DNA of 64,000 bases, taken from NCBI GenBank assembly GCA_036971615.1, contig JAYKKR010000028.1:248001-312000 (forward strand), given 5' to 3'. Below, piece after piece: positions 55,359-64,000 of this stretch (position 1 is its first letter; each line of letters opens with the position of its first letter). Source of the stretch: Amyloporia xantha (taxonomy: Eukaryota; Basidiomycota; Agaricomycetes; Polyporales; Adustoporiaceae). The position numbers and the translations under genes were made by a program. A model generated the notes under the pieces. The model saw only the letters and a program-made list of their open reading frames with translations. It did no database searches and was not told the DNA's origin.

Positions 55359-57489
55359 TTAAAACATGACACCGCCACCTGTACCCGAGGAGGCGATGGA
55401 GATGCTCCGCATGCGCATGGCCGTCGCCTGCAGACTCGAGTAGGACGAGGTCCGGTAGGCCATGCCCGTGCCCGTGCGCGGCTTCGGTCGCGGACCGGCC
55501 ACGAGAGGTCGGGCTCTCGCAGAGGGCGAGGGTGGCGTGGAGGAAGGAGACAGGCGGGGAGACGTCGATGGGGAAGACGGCTTGGAAGGCCAGCCTGGGG
55601 CAGGCGTCGAGACAGACGGGGATATGGGGCAGGGCACGTTCTTCGTGAACGGGCTGACGAAGACCTGCGAGGTCGACAAGGTGCGGGCACGCTGATGCTC
55701 GAGGGGGATCCCTCTTTTGCGGGACACAGGGGCGACCGGGCCGGAGGAGGTGCGAGGGACACGGGCGCGCACACCTGCAGACGGGGAGAGACGGAGGGGC
55801 CGTATGACCGTCGTCGTCGAGCTGGAAGCGGAGGGAGTGCTGGTAGACGATCCGGATGTGTTGGAGTAGATGGAGGTAGAGCTGACGCTGGATGTGGTAG
55901 ACATGGTCCTGCTCCGGGTACCGCTCTGCAGCTCAGAAGATTTCGTCCCACGTAGCGGATGTCTAGGGGCAGATAAACCACCAGACTCTGATCCGGAAGG
56001 AGTAGACAGCCCAGCAGAGCTTGTGGTTACGACGGAGCTCGTGCTCGCGGACGCAGATGACTGCGTCCTCTGTCTTGTCAGTGCCTTTTGCATCTCCGTG
56101 GACTTCGGAAGGCGCACAGGCTGGCGCGTGGGAGCGACACCCGATGAACTCGGGGTGGAAGGAGTGGACGACCGGGCTGTGGAGGAAGCTACGGAGGTGG
56201 AACTCAATGATGCAGACGACTGTGTCCTGTTCCTGGGCGGAATAGTCCTGCCGTTGGCTGTCTCACTGGGGCGTCGTAGGTTAGACAACGAAGTGGACGC
56301 AGATCGGCCAAGCATGCCGGAATGACCCGTTCGGAAGGACGACTGCATTAGAGGCGGTGATCGGGACGCACTTGAGCCCACAGAATCCTTTCCGGCTTCT
56401 GAAAGAGGGCGAGAAAGGGAAGTAGAAGGTCGCCGCGCTATGGAAGTATGGATGAGACGCCGTGTTAGCGTCGACGGTGCATCCTCATCCTCACTGGTGA
56501 AATTGGTAGATCAGTCTGCATGGCATAGCTGGGAGTAGTAACTGGTATACCTATCGCTCCAACCAAGCCCTGTTGTCAAACCCATACCTGCACGGAGAAG
56601 ATGACCATCTCGGTGGCGGATGCGCCGTCTTACAGTATCACGAGGGTCCTTGTAGAGTAACCCGGACTTTGTCATGACGGATCCAGCTATGAACAAGGAA
56701 TTAGCGCAATTTCGCAACATATAATAGTTTTTGCTCGCCAGTAGAGACCACACTGAGAACACTCCGTGAGCGATCTAGGTCAGCACCATCTGTGCTTTCC
56801 TCTATGCTATTGGGAAATGGAGACAGAGACCCTGATCCTTGAGGAAGCAATTTTGAGCGTGGAGATAGTAGGCCATCTCGGAACATCATATGCCTGTGGA
56901 AGTGAAGCACTGTCAAGCTGATCTTCTATCGTCAGCAGAGACAGTTTACTCACGGCAACGGTGTATGGAGGTCGATACTTGAATCGGAATCGCTTCCATC
57001 GCCCTCCAGTTCCTTTTCCATGCGTAGCTCTTCGTCCGTGTCCAATTCCCCCAGGCCTTCCTCGGCTAGCATGTCGGACGTCACGGACACACCTTGCAGA
57101 CCATCATCACCCTTGTCCTTCCAGCTGGAAGGAGGCCCCGCCAATGAAGTCGTGCGAGACCGCACGCGAACCAACGAAGGCGAGGGTGCAGCAGACGACC
57201 TGCGTTTCGGTCGAGGTGTTCTAGCTAGAATCGTCCCGATGTCCGGGCTGTCGGGTCTTTTGATGTCTGCACCTGTTCGCGGCTGTCTTCTGGTCGGGCT
57301 TTCACCCATTTTCTTCGACAGAGAAATTTCCGGGGAGCTAAGAGCTGGGGAAATCGGAGCATCGCGCTTGATAGGCGTCGGATTGCTGGGAGTGCGTTTG
57401 CGCGGTGCGCTGCCAAAGACAGCTCCCTCAAGACTCACTGCAGGCGCTGCTGTTCCTACCTCCTCATCGCCAGCTAAACGAACGGCCAT
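55359..57489 (-). CDS. Ser/Pro/Thr-rich basic protein with conserved GLGWSD block
   Basis: Four exons on the minus strand: 57489-56954, 56893-56754, 56686-56551 and 56493-55359, 648 aa; phases agree (2, 1, 2). The first part is acidic and basic by turns (TPRPKRRSSAAPSPSLVRVR, GELDTDEELRMEKELEGDGS). The centre has a well-ordered block YKDPRDTVRRRIRHRDGHLL followed by GMGLTTGLGWSDSEDEDAPS, the only part that looks structured. The long C-terminal exon is low-complexity Ser/Thr/Pro/Arg, typical of phosphorylated cytoskeletal or polarity proteins, but that is inference. I do not recognise a named domain. The start at 57489 (MAVRLAGDEE) may be preceded by another exon, since 57500-57700 has a coding-like frame (GELQAALNRQLSIPVEDFF) in another phase. 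Confidence 0.75.
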
Positions 57490-59317
57490 CCCGTCGAAGG
57501 ATCCGCTGGAGAACCAAGAAAAAACACTGATGATCTGGCAAGCCCAAGAGTCAAAAGCGAGTTGAAAAAGTCTTCGACCGGGATGCTCAGTTGCCTATTA
57601 AGAGCAGCCTGCAGCTCTCCGAGACTACCCCGAGGCAGACAGTGGCAATCCAACTGCCCTGAGATGACAAGAACAAAAACAAGACAGAACAAGACGTCCG
57701 CAGATGACAAGACGGGGACTGTCCGGGCCCTGTAATACTTAATGAGGACTGTCACTACGGGCACATGCACGTCTCTCAAAACATCAATTGAGTCTCATCA
57801 ATACGACATCCGATGGACACAGCCTGATAGATTCCCAGCATCTTGGAAATCACGGTATAGCGGGAAGACACAGAAAAAGGTGAGATCCGATCCTACATCT
57901 CGCAGGCCTGTATGTTCTCATTTGCAGAGACGTAGTCATGAAAAGTGATGAGCTATCAGGCAGCGTCTGAATGCTGCTCTATATGCGGAATGGTTTGGGT
58001 GTGGTGACTGCTGTCCCATGTGTACTCTGAATGATGCCACCAAGCTTACCCTGACCGGCTCACACCAGCTGAAGGCCATGGGAGGAAGGGATACCTCAAA
58101 AGAAAGCAATCTCCTCGCCATTGACAGGCACCGCAGCACAGCTAACGCTGTAGGTTAGTATGTCCAGTACTTCATTTCATTCTCGTTGATTGTTCTGCGA
58201 CATCTATCATATATACAAACCGGCCGTCTAGGGGATTGATCAAGTACGGGTTTTTGGCCAGATCTAACCAATCGCGCATCGGCGGTCGAGCTGTGCACTG
58301 TGTGCAGCGCTTCGTCTTGTCTAGCTATTGACATCCCTGGCACGTCGTTTCCAAACAGGTCCGGGATCTATATTTGAGTTGAAGGCGACGATATAAGTCG
58401 TCTATAAGATGTAGCTACGTGGTACTTCTCCTCTGATCATTCAACATACGGTTACTACCAGCGTCATTGAATACCAGCTCTGCACTGTATGTAGATCACC
58501 CTGGCAGTTTCTCCCATTTAATCATGGCTACTAATCCCGGACTCAGGAACATCCGCGGAGGCTTGGGGTACGACCAGCCACGTCTTCATTGACATCCCAT
58601 CTAGACTGTCTATCTACACAAACGACAGCTAGGGCAAGGGAGCGGTCTCGACGAGACAAGCAGACATGAGGCGCTCATCTGCTGCGAGGAGTGTTGATTC
58701 GGACGGTGGAAACGTCGTATTCTCCATGTACGAATGCACGTTCCATCTTCACAGTTGTCATGATCTTACTTATTACGTTTTTAAAACTATCGCCTGTGCG
58801 GCCTCGAGTAGCCGCTGTTCCCACAACGGTTTGTCCATCTTGTTTTTGAGTTCTCCACTATGCATTTAGATCCTGCTGCTCCCCACACTACATTAACATC
58901 GTCAAGTCGTCGTGCACGACAAACGAGTTTCTTTCAGATAGCATGATGCATTGAGATGAAAACGCATATAGATTTTGTGATTGTATCGTGCAATTATTGC
59001 GCGCCATAAGCCGCTTTACGCATCTGTTAGAAACACTTGAAATGCGTCGCGAACAGTTGGTAGCGGCGAGGGGACCAAAATCACACGAATAACCCGATCC
59101 ATGCTCCGGTGAATTTTGTGAAATAGTGCTCGGATCTGCCACCGGTCACCATTGCAGCTGACAGGTCTCGAAGAGCTCAGAAAGTACATCAAAAAAATCA
59201 TCCATTCGTTGGTGCAGGTATCTTCAGCAATGTACGTATTTTAGTACCAAAATCCCTCATGATGAATCAAAACATCCAGTCCTTCCTTGTACACTGCGGT
59301 CTCCCCAGCGAGGCCAT
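57490..59317. other. Intergenic region, no firm gene
   Basis: Apart from the possible extra 5' exon of the preceding gene at about 57500-57700, only short frames are present. Confidence 0.5.
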
Positions 59318-60988
59318 CTACCACGTGAGATCACATTCAAATGGCCGCAGCGCACACCACAGCGGCTGGAGTGGAATCGAGCGCACACCACGCTGCTGCA
59401 TCCGGAACGACACGTCGTGCAGCCGCGGGAGCGCCGCGGTCAGGTTGCCCCCCGCCCCGCTCCAGAACACCTCCGCCGACGACGCGGCGCGGGGCCACAC
59501 GATCGAGTCCAGATTGTCCGGGCTCGACTGCTCCGTCCACAGGTTCTGCTGGCCGCCCATGATGAGCGGGTACTGGTCCGCGGTGAGGTTCGCGAGCGGG
59601 TCGAACGTGTACGTGTGCGACCAGGTCTTGAACGGGTCGCACCAGCTGTTGCCCGACGGGTCGTCCCCGATCCACTCGCCCGCGCCGCAGTCGAGGTAGA
59701 AGTAGTTCGACGCGGCGTGGATGACGCGGAAGCCCTTGTCCGCGACGGCCTGCACGTCCGTGGAGGAGATCCACACGAGGACGAGCGTCTCCTGCGAGAG
59801 CGTGAGGTTGTAGTCCAGCACCATCTCCTCCCACACCGCCGGCGTCTTCCCCGCTTTGATAAGTGCGTCGTGTGTGCCCATCACGAAGTTGTTGAGCGCT
59901 TCCTCGAAGGTGAGCCCTGATGCGGCCAGATCCGCCTGCGTCTCCGGGTCCTCTTGGTAGCAATATGTGTTCACTTCGTCTCCGCCGGTGCTAACCATGG
60001 TGGATGGGAACATCTCTGCCACTGCTGAGAACAGCCCCGCCGTCCATGACGCAACGGTCGTGTTCGCGAGGCGCAGCTGACCGGCGGGCGGCTCCGCAGC
60101 ATAATCGGCCCACGGACGAGCTTGGTTGCAGGCGATGAAGTCTGGATGAGCATCCCCGATAGCCGTGGTATGTCCGGGGGTGTCGATCTCCACCAGCACA
60201 TCAATACCGCGTGCTCCCGCATATGCTACGATCTCTGCAACGTCGCTCGTGGTGTACATCATGTCGGGCGAGTATGCACCGTACGTCGCGAGCTCCGTGT
60301 ACCCGGGGACTTGCAGAGGGAAGCTCTGGCTGTCGACGACGTGCCAGTGGAGCTGGTTGATCTTCACCCAGCTCATCGCATCTAGGGTACGCAAAATGTC
60401 CGAAACTGCAAAGTAGTTCCGTGCGCAGTCGAGGAGCAGACCCCGGTAATGGTATGCAGGCGAATCGTCGATGGCAAGGGGAGTGTTCAAGGCGTAGATC
60501 GTGCCGTCATACTCGTACCACAGCTGGCCGAAGGTGGTCAGACCTCTGAAGAGACCCAAGGTTGAGGTGGCCGTGATGGATGCAGCAGATCCATTCTCCG
60601 GCACGGTCAGGGTATATGCCTCATCTCGCTCCTCGAGGGGCTTCTGCGCCTCCAAAGTGATGGACGAGACGGTCGAGCCAGGGTCGAGAGAGAGAGTCAA
60701 CTCGGACAGGTACGGAGCAGTCTCGAACGCGCTGACATCACTCGCACCGCGGCCCACCACCAGTCTCCCAAGGTTGTCCGTGAAGAGGTACGACTGCGTG
60801 CGCGCGACAGCCTCGAGGAGATCGGCCGGAGGACTGACGATGTCTGGAGAGAGGGAGATGTGGAAGCCGTACGAAAGACGCAGGGCACTGGTACCCTCGT
60901 CCAAGTTGCGGGGCAACGGCCAGAGGGCGTCGACGTGAGAGACGACGGCGAGAAGCGACGCAGCGACGAGAGCGACCTTGCCCAACAT
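59318..60988 (-). CDS. GH20 beta-N-acetylhexosaminidase, secreted
   Basis: Single uninterrupted frame of 556 aa. The signal peptide is MLGKVALVAASLLAVVSHVDA. The N-terminal GH20b-like domain is followed by the catalytic barrel: HYRGLLLDCARNYF, INQLHWHVVDSQSFPLQVPG, GIDVLVEIDTPGHTTAIGDA, and the catalytic Asp-Glu pair in STGGDEVNTYC (D337, E338). VWEEMVLDYNLTLSQETLVL and the C-terminal WTEQSSPDNLDSIVWPRAAS complete the family pattern. N-glycosylation sites are frequent. The enzyme releases terminal GlcNAc (or GalNAc) from chitin oligomers and glycans by substrate-assisted catalysis, serving chitin turnover outside the cell. Length is normal for fungal members. The lack of introns is odd next to its intron-rich neighbours. 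Confidence 0.97.
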   Translation of the reverse strand: MLGKVALVAASLLAVVSHVDALWPLPRNLDEGTSALRLSYGFHISLSPDIVSPPADLLEAVARTQSYLFTDNLGRLVVGRGASDVSAFETAPYLSELTLSLDPGSTVSSITLEAQKPLEERDEAYTLTVPENGSAASITATSTLGLFRGLTTFGQLWYEYDGTIYALNTPLAIDDSPAYHYRGLLLDCARNYFAVSDILRTLDAMSWVKINQLHWHVVDSQSFPLQVPGYTELATYGAYSPDMMYTTSDVAEIVAYAGARGIDVLVEIDTPGHTTAIGDAHPDFIACNQARPWADYAAEPPAGQLRLANTTVASWTAGLFSAVAEMFPSTMVSTGGDEVNTYCYQEDPETQADLAASGLTFEEALNNFVMGTHDALIKAGKTPAVWEEMVLDYNLTLSQETLVLVWISSTDVQAVADKGFRVIHAASNYFYLDCGAGEWIGDDPSGNSWCDPFKTWSHTYTFDPLANLTADQYPLIMGGQQNLWTEQSSPDNLDSIVWPRAASSAEVFWSGAGGNLTAALPRLHDVSFRMQQRGVRSIPLQPLWCALRPFECDLTW

Positions 60989-62097
60989 GATGAGCTCTCA
61001 CGACGAGAGGGCTTGAAGCCGTTTAGTGCGACCGACTGCATGTTCTTGCAATAGGCCGTGTCACTATAAATCTATCCGTTATCTTGCACCGCGTGTACGG
61101 CTTCGCGAGGCGTACCTAAATAACAGACGGTGGGCGAATCAAGAGGTATGATATATTTGTCCACCTACCGCGAGCATTGGAAGCACATATGGGAACAAAG
61201 CGTGTTTTCCTCGACATCAGTTCGCAGATATCGGCTCGGACGCGGCGAGAGGGTGGAAGGGCGTGCGGTGAAATGGGCTGAGGTGGCAAGGACACAGATC
61301 GCAGAATTGATCGATCAGTACACAGCGGTCCTGGTTAGGAAAGTCTCATAAATGAGAACTACAGACTGCCCCGGGCCGGTCATTGAGTGTAGAGATATGT
61401 CGCGAGTTCGCTGGAGACACAATGTTGGGTAGAAATACGGCGTATTCATAACAGTGCAGCGGTGAGACGGTCAGCGCTCTAGATAGCTTTTCTCCCAAAT
61501 TCGAATTTTAAATTTGACTTTGCCGTTACTGCAATCAGAAGGGCGTTCCACCTGACCATACCTTTCGACAGCAGAGAAGACTCCCCAGTACCGTGCACAT
61601 GGACATGTGCCAGGGGTGTAAGTAATAAGTATCTCATCGCTAGTGGGCGTATCAAATGGTAAAAGGTCCTACCCTTGATGCGAGACGTGGAATTCTCGAC
61701 TAGCCTCACCAATAACATGAGCTCAATATCATGCCACGAGCTCAAGGATTCCAAGCCCCCAGTTAATTTGTATGGTTGACGATCATGTATCAAATGAAGT
61801 CGGGCGGTGCGACGCGATCGAGTCTCATTGGTTGATTTCCAGAATGGTTCTGATGTTGGAAGTAGAGGGGAATAGCTCATTCGACAAGTATACGCCGTAT
61901 ATACATACAAAACCTTGGCGAGAGCGAAAGAAACAGAAAATGCGGGATCATTTCGGGGAAATAGGCAAGAAACAGGTCGTGGATATCACGTGCCTATCAA
62001 TCCTACTTGTCGGAATCCTGGGGCGGCTGCAAGTCCTACATAGCAGGTACCATTCCATCACACTTATTGAACCCCTCCCGAGTCGAGTCTGTAAGAT
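60989..62097. other. Divergent intergenic region between GH20 and SRPBCC genes
   Basis: Promoters of both genes must lie here. Short frames on both strands show no splice support. Confidence 0.5.
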
Positions 62098-62751
62098 ATG
62101 ACGGAGTCCAATCTTCCCCCTCCTCCTTTTGCAGGCGTCGTGTCGTTCAGTTCGTCGGCCGTCATCGACGCACCCATCGACAAAGTCTGGGAGATCCTCC
62201 TCGACTTCTCATCGTACGCCGAATGGTACGTCGCGCGCACGGCGTCCTGCAGCTCACCCATCCTACTGAATGAGATACCCGCTTTAGGAACGGCTTCGTG
62301 TGCGCTCTAATTTTCATGTCCTTGCTGCACGTCCATACTGACGCGCGACGGCCCCAGACACAAGCAGACCATCGTCGACGGCTCGTCTAAGCAGCCCCTG
62401 CCGGACCAGACACCGCGCGAGGGCAAGTACCTCCTGATGGAGGTGCACATCCCTCCAACGTCCGACACGAACCACGCGCCCACGTCCCGCCCGCTCGAGA
62501 TCATCTCCGCCGTCGACCCTGCCACCCACCGTATCGCATGGCGGAATCTCCTTCCGCAGTGGCTGATCAAGGCGGAGCGGTGGCAAGCACTGAGCGTCGT
62601 CGAGGGTGGGAAGACGCTATATGAGACAAGAGAGGACATGGGTGGTCCGGGTGCATATGTTGTGCGATGGTTCATGAGCGGGGGCCTGCAGGAGGGGTTC
62701 CGAGCCGTGGCAGACGGGCTGAAGAAGAGGGCGGAAGAGCTCCAGGGATAG
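62098..62751 (+). CDS. SRPBCC (polyketide cyclase/START-like) domain protein
   Basis: Three exons: 62098-62225, 62288-62299 (only 12 nt) and 62358-62751, 177 aa. It begins MTESNLPPPPFAGVVSFSSS, then AVIDAPIDKVWEILLDFSSY and AEWNGFVHKQTIVDG across the micro-exon, and continues through YLLMEVHIPP, RIAWRNLLPQWLIKAERWQA, and the C-terminal helix LQEGFRAVADGLKKRAEELQ. The opening ..I.AP..KVW..L.DF..Y..WN.F.. and the long final helix are the hallmarks of the SRPBCC helix-grip fold, which binds a hydrophobic ligand in a cavity. Ligand and pathway are unknown. The micro-exon is needed to restore the conserved W-N-x-F-V. Confidence 0.85.
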
Positions 62752-63023
62752 TTTTGCTTTGCTTTATAGGATCTGGTATAACCGTGATTGGATGGAGTCC
62801 GGACCAACTGACACTTGATACCCCGCCTCATGTACTGTATGCAGGTGTCTGACGATTTCAGGTCCATCTAATTTTCGCAGGCATCAGGCTGCCTCTAATT
62901 GACGGCAGAATGATTTATACATTTGTGATGTTTTAGTACTGATATACAGAGATAACATTAGTACACGACGCAAGCGATGTCCTACGAAAATAATGTCAAA
63001 AAGCCCGACGAAGTCAAATGAAA
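62752..63023. other. Convergent 3' region
   Basis: The SRPBCC gene and the next gene are convergent; nothing else seen. Confidence 0.5.
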
Positions 63024-64000
63024 TCAGAAAATGTCGAATTCCTGCACTTCTCTCCAATCTCGGTCCACCAAAGCAGAATCCATCCTCCGAGGGATCATCT
63101 CTGCTCCACGAGGTATCTTTCGCTCATATTGACCGGGATTCACTGTGTCTTCATCTTGATCAGCAGGCGTCACGATTATCACAGGTGACCGCATTCCAAC
63201 CCCATCTACACCGTGCGCCTCAAATGGAGGCGTCCCCGGGCCATCGACTTCACCATCGCTGTCGCCGTCAAATTTCGTTGGGCTCAGGGTGGGCGTCATG
63301 GTGTCTTCTCTCCTCTCCTCGCCTTCTGGTTCTTCGATGGCGTTTGGTTCTGACACTCCGTTCTTGGGCGACCCTCTAGTAGACGGATCTGGCGCCTGTG
63401 CGGCATGCAGAGATGCTGGAGGAGGCGAAGTAGCGTACACGGTGTCGACGAATCCAGAGAGCGCTGGGTGCAGGTGAACGCCGTCGGATTGTGGTGGGGT
63501 AGGCGGGGCTGATTCTATGTGACGCTCAGGTTCGTGAGTGCCATCGTCTTCAGGACCCGAATTCTGGGTGGGTTTGTCATCTGCGATGGACGCCGCGTCA
63601 TTTGATTCATCCTGAATGTCGATCTCTGGAGTTGGCGCCGAGTATACTTCCTCTGCAGGCAAGGGCACATTGGCTGCAAGCATGGGTTCCGCGATAGACT
63701 CCTCTGCCTGCGTCTCCGCGTCTTCCGGCTCATCTGTAATCTCCACTTCTGGCGTGGACGGGGCCTCCTCTATAGTCGGTGTCGGCACAGCGTCACTTGG
63801 TTCCGCAACACGCTCCAACGGGAGAACGTCCTCAATGTTGACCTCCGGCGTCGGCGGGCTCTCTGGCTCTGCCACCTGGTCTTCCAAGGTGGTAGCCGCA
63901 GGTTCTGTAGATTCTACCTGCATAGATTCCTCGCTTGCATCTTCCTGTGCGTCCACCTCAATCTTCTCACCCTCCTGCTCCTCTGGCTCGGCTTCGATAA
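63024..64000 (-). CDS. Acidic Pro/Glu-rich protein, C-terminal part (5' end beyond the window)
   Basis: The minus-strand frame is open from the window edge to the stop at 63024 (about 325 aa seen). It is rich in Glu, Pro, Ala and Thr with a loose repeat of the form [ST]PTPE[VI][NED]I followed by acidic residues (three to four copies between about 63600 and 63890). The C-terminus is more ordered: SPVIIVTPADQDEDTVNPGQ, YERKIPRGAEMIPRRMDSAL, VDRDWREVQEFDIF. Probably disordered over most of its length. I do not recognise the protein; its N-terminal domain, which would identify it, lies outside the window. Confidence 0.75.
   Translation of the reverse strand, partial: IEAEPEEQEGEKIEVDAQEDASEESMQVESTEPAATTLEDQVAEPESPPTPEVNIEDVLPLERVAEPSDAVPTPTIEEAPSTPEVEITDEPEDAETQAEESIAEPMLAANVPLPAEEVYSAPTPEIDIQDESNDAASIADDKPTQNSGPEDDGTHEPERHIESAPPTPPQSDGVHLHPALSGFVDTVYATSPPPASLHAAQAPDPSTRGSPKNGVSEPNAIEEPEGEERREDTMTPTLSPTKFDGDSDGEVDGPGTPPFEAHGVDGVGMRSPVIIVTPADQDEDTVNPGQYERKIPRGAEMIPRRMDSALVDRDWREVQEFDIF

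Noticed and set aside
55154..55981. 275-codon minus-strand frame overlapping the Ser/Pro-rich gene
   Set aside because: It overlaps the better-supported 340-codon frame in another phase; Arg/Pro/Ser-rich shadow translation.
59337..59963. Additional minus- and plus-strand frames over the hexosaminidase gene
   Set aside because: Shadows caused by high GC in the third codon position of the GH20 frame.
1..64000. CRISPR arrays, operons, bacterial-type promoters or ribosome binding sites
   Set aside because: The window is eukaryotic with spliced genes; the tandem arrays have long, contiguous units without spacers.

Overview
The window looks like nuclear DNA of an agaricomycete fungus, most likely a wood-decaying polypore-type basidiomycete. 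Genes are split by many short GT-AG introns, mostly 45 to 70 nt. Recognisable housekeeping genes (a Cbf1-type bHLH factor, Oxa1-type insertase, eEF1B GEF subunit) sit beside secreted or GPI-anchored proteins and glycoside hydrolases (GH16, GH20), and several genes resemble families known only from mushroom-forming fungi. I cannot name the species. All gene models were built by hand from reading frames and splice consensus; no database was searched.

Layout. (1) 1-3.6 kb: a divergent pair of lineage-specific genes. The minus-strand one is partial and apparently frameshifted. The plus-strand one has 7 exons and carries a duplicated exon that multiplies a PIDL-type, SUMO-interaction-like motif. 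(2) 3.6-35 kb: a gene-poor, repeat-rich region with tandem arrays, foldback elements and several lineage-specific genes, some demonstrably intact (19.4-21.9 kb plus, 26.6-27.7 kb minus, 29.8-30.8 kb plus). Its centrepiece is a 3.27 kb giant inverted-repeat element (11002-14270). Its arms of about 1.3 kb contain GC-rich minisatellites, it is flanked by a perfect 7-bp target duplication, and it splits an AT-hook gene. (3) 35.7-63 kb: the conserved, gene-dense side. In order: an NAD(P)-binding NmrA/epimerase-like protein, an F-box protein whose third intron is swollen to 780 nt by an insertion, the Cbf1-like factor, a GH16 glucanase, Oxa1, eEF1B, a GPI-anchored DUF7729-like protein, a DUF202 membrane protein, a Ser/Pro-rich protein, an intronless GH20 hexosaminidase and an SRPBCC protein. 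(4) The right edge holds the C-terminal part of an acidic Pro/Glu-rich protein.

How things fit together. GH16 and GH20 would act on glucan and chitin in the cell wall or substrate; the DUF7729-like protein is probably a surface protein. The Cbf1-like gene has an E-box (CACGTG) upstream of its own start, and the Oxa1 gene has a perfect TCACGTGA site 142 bp upstream of its start, so a regulatory link is possible but only inferred. In the repeat-rich part, insertions have repeatedly landed in introns or at intron edges, which may be why host genes tolerated them.
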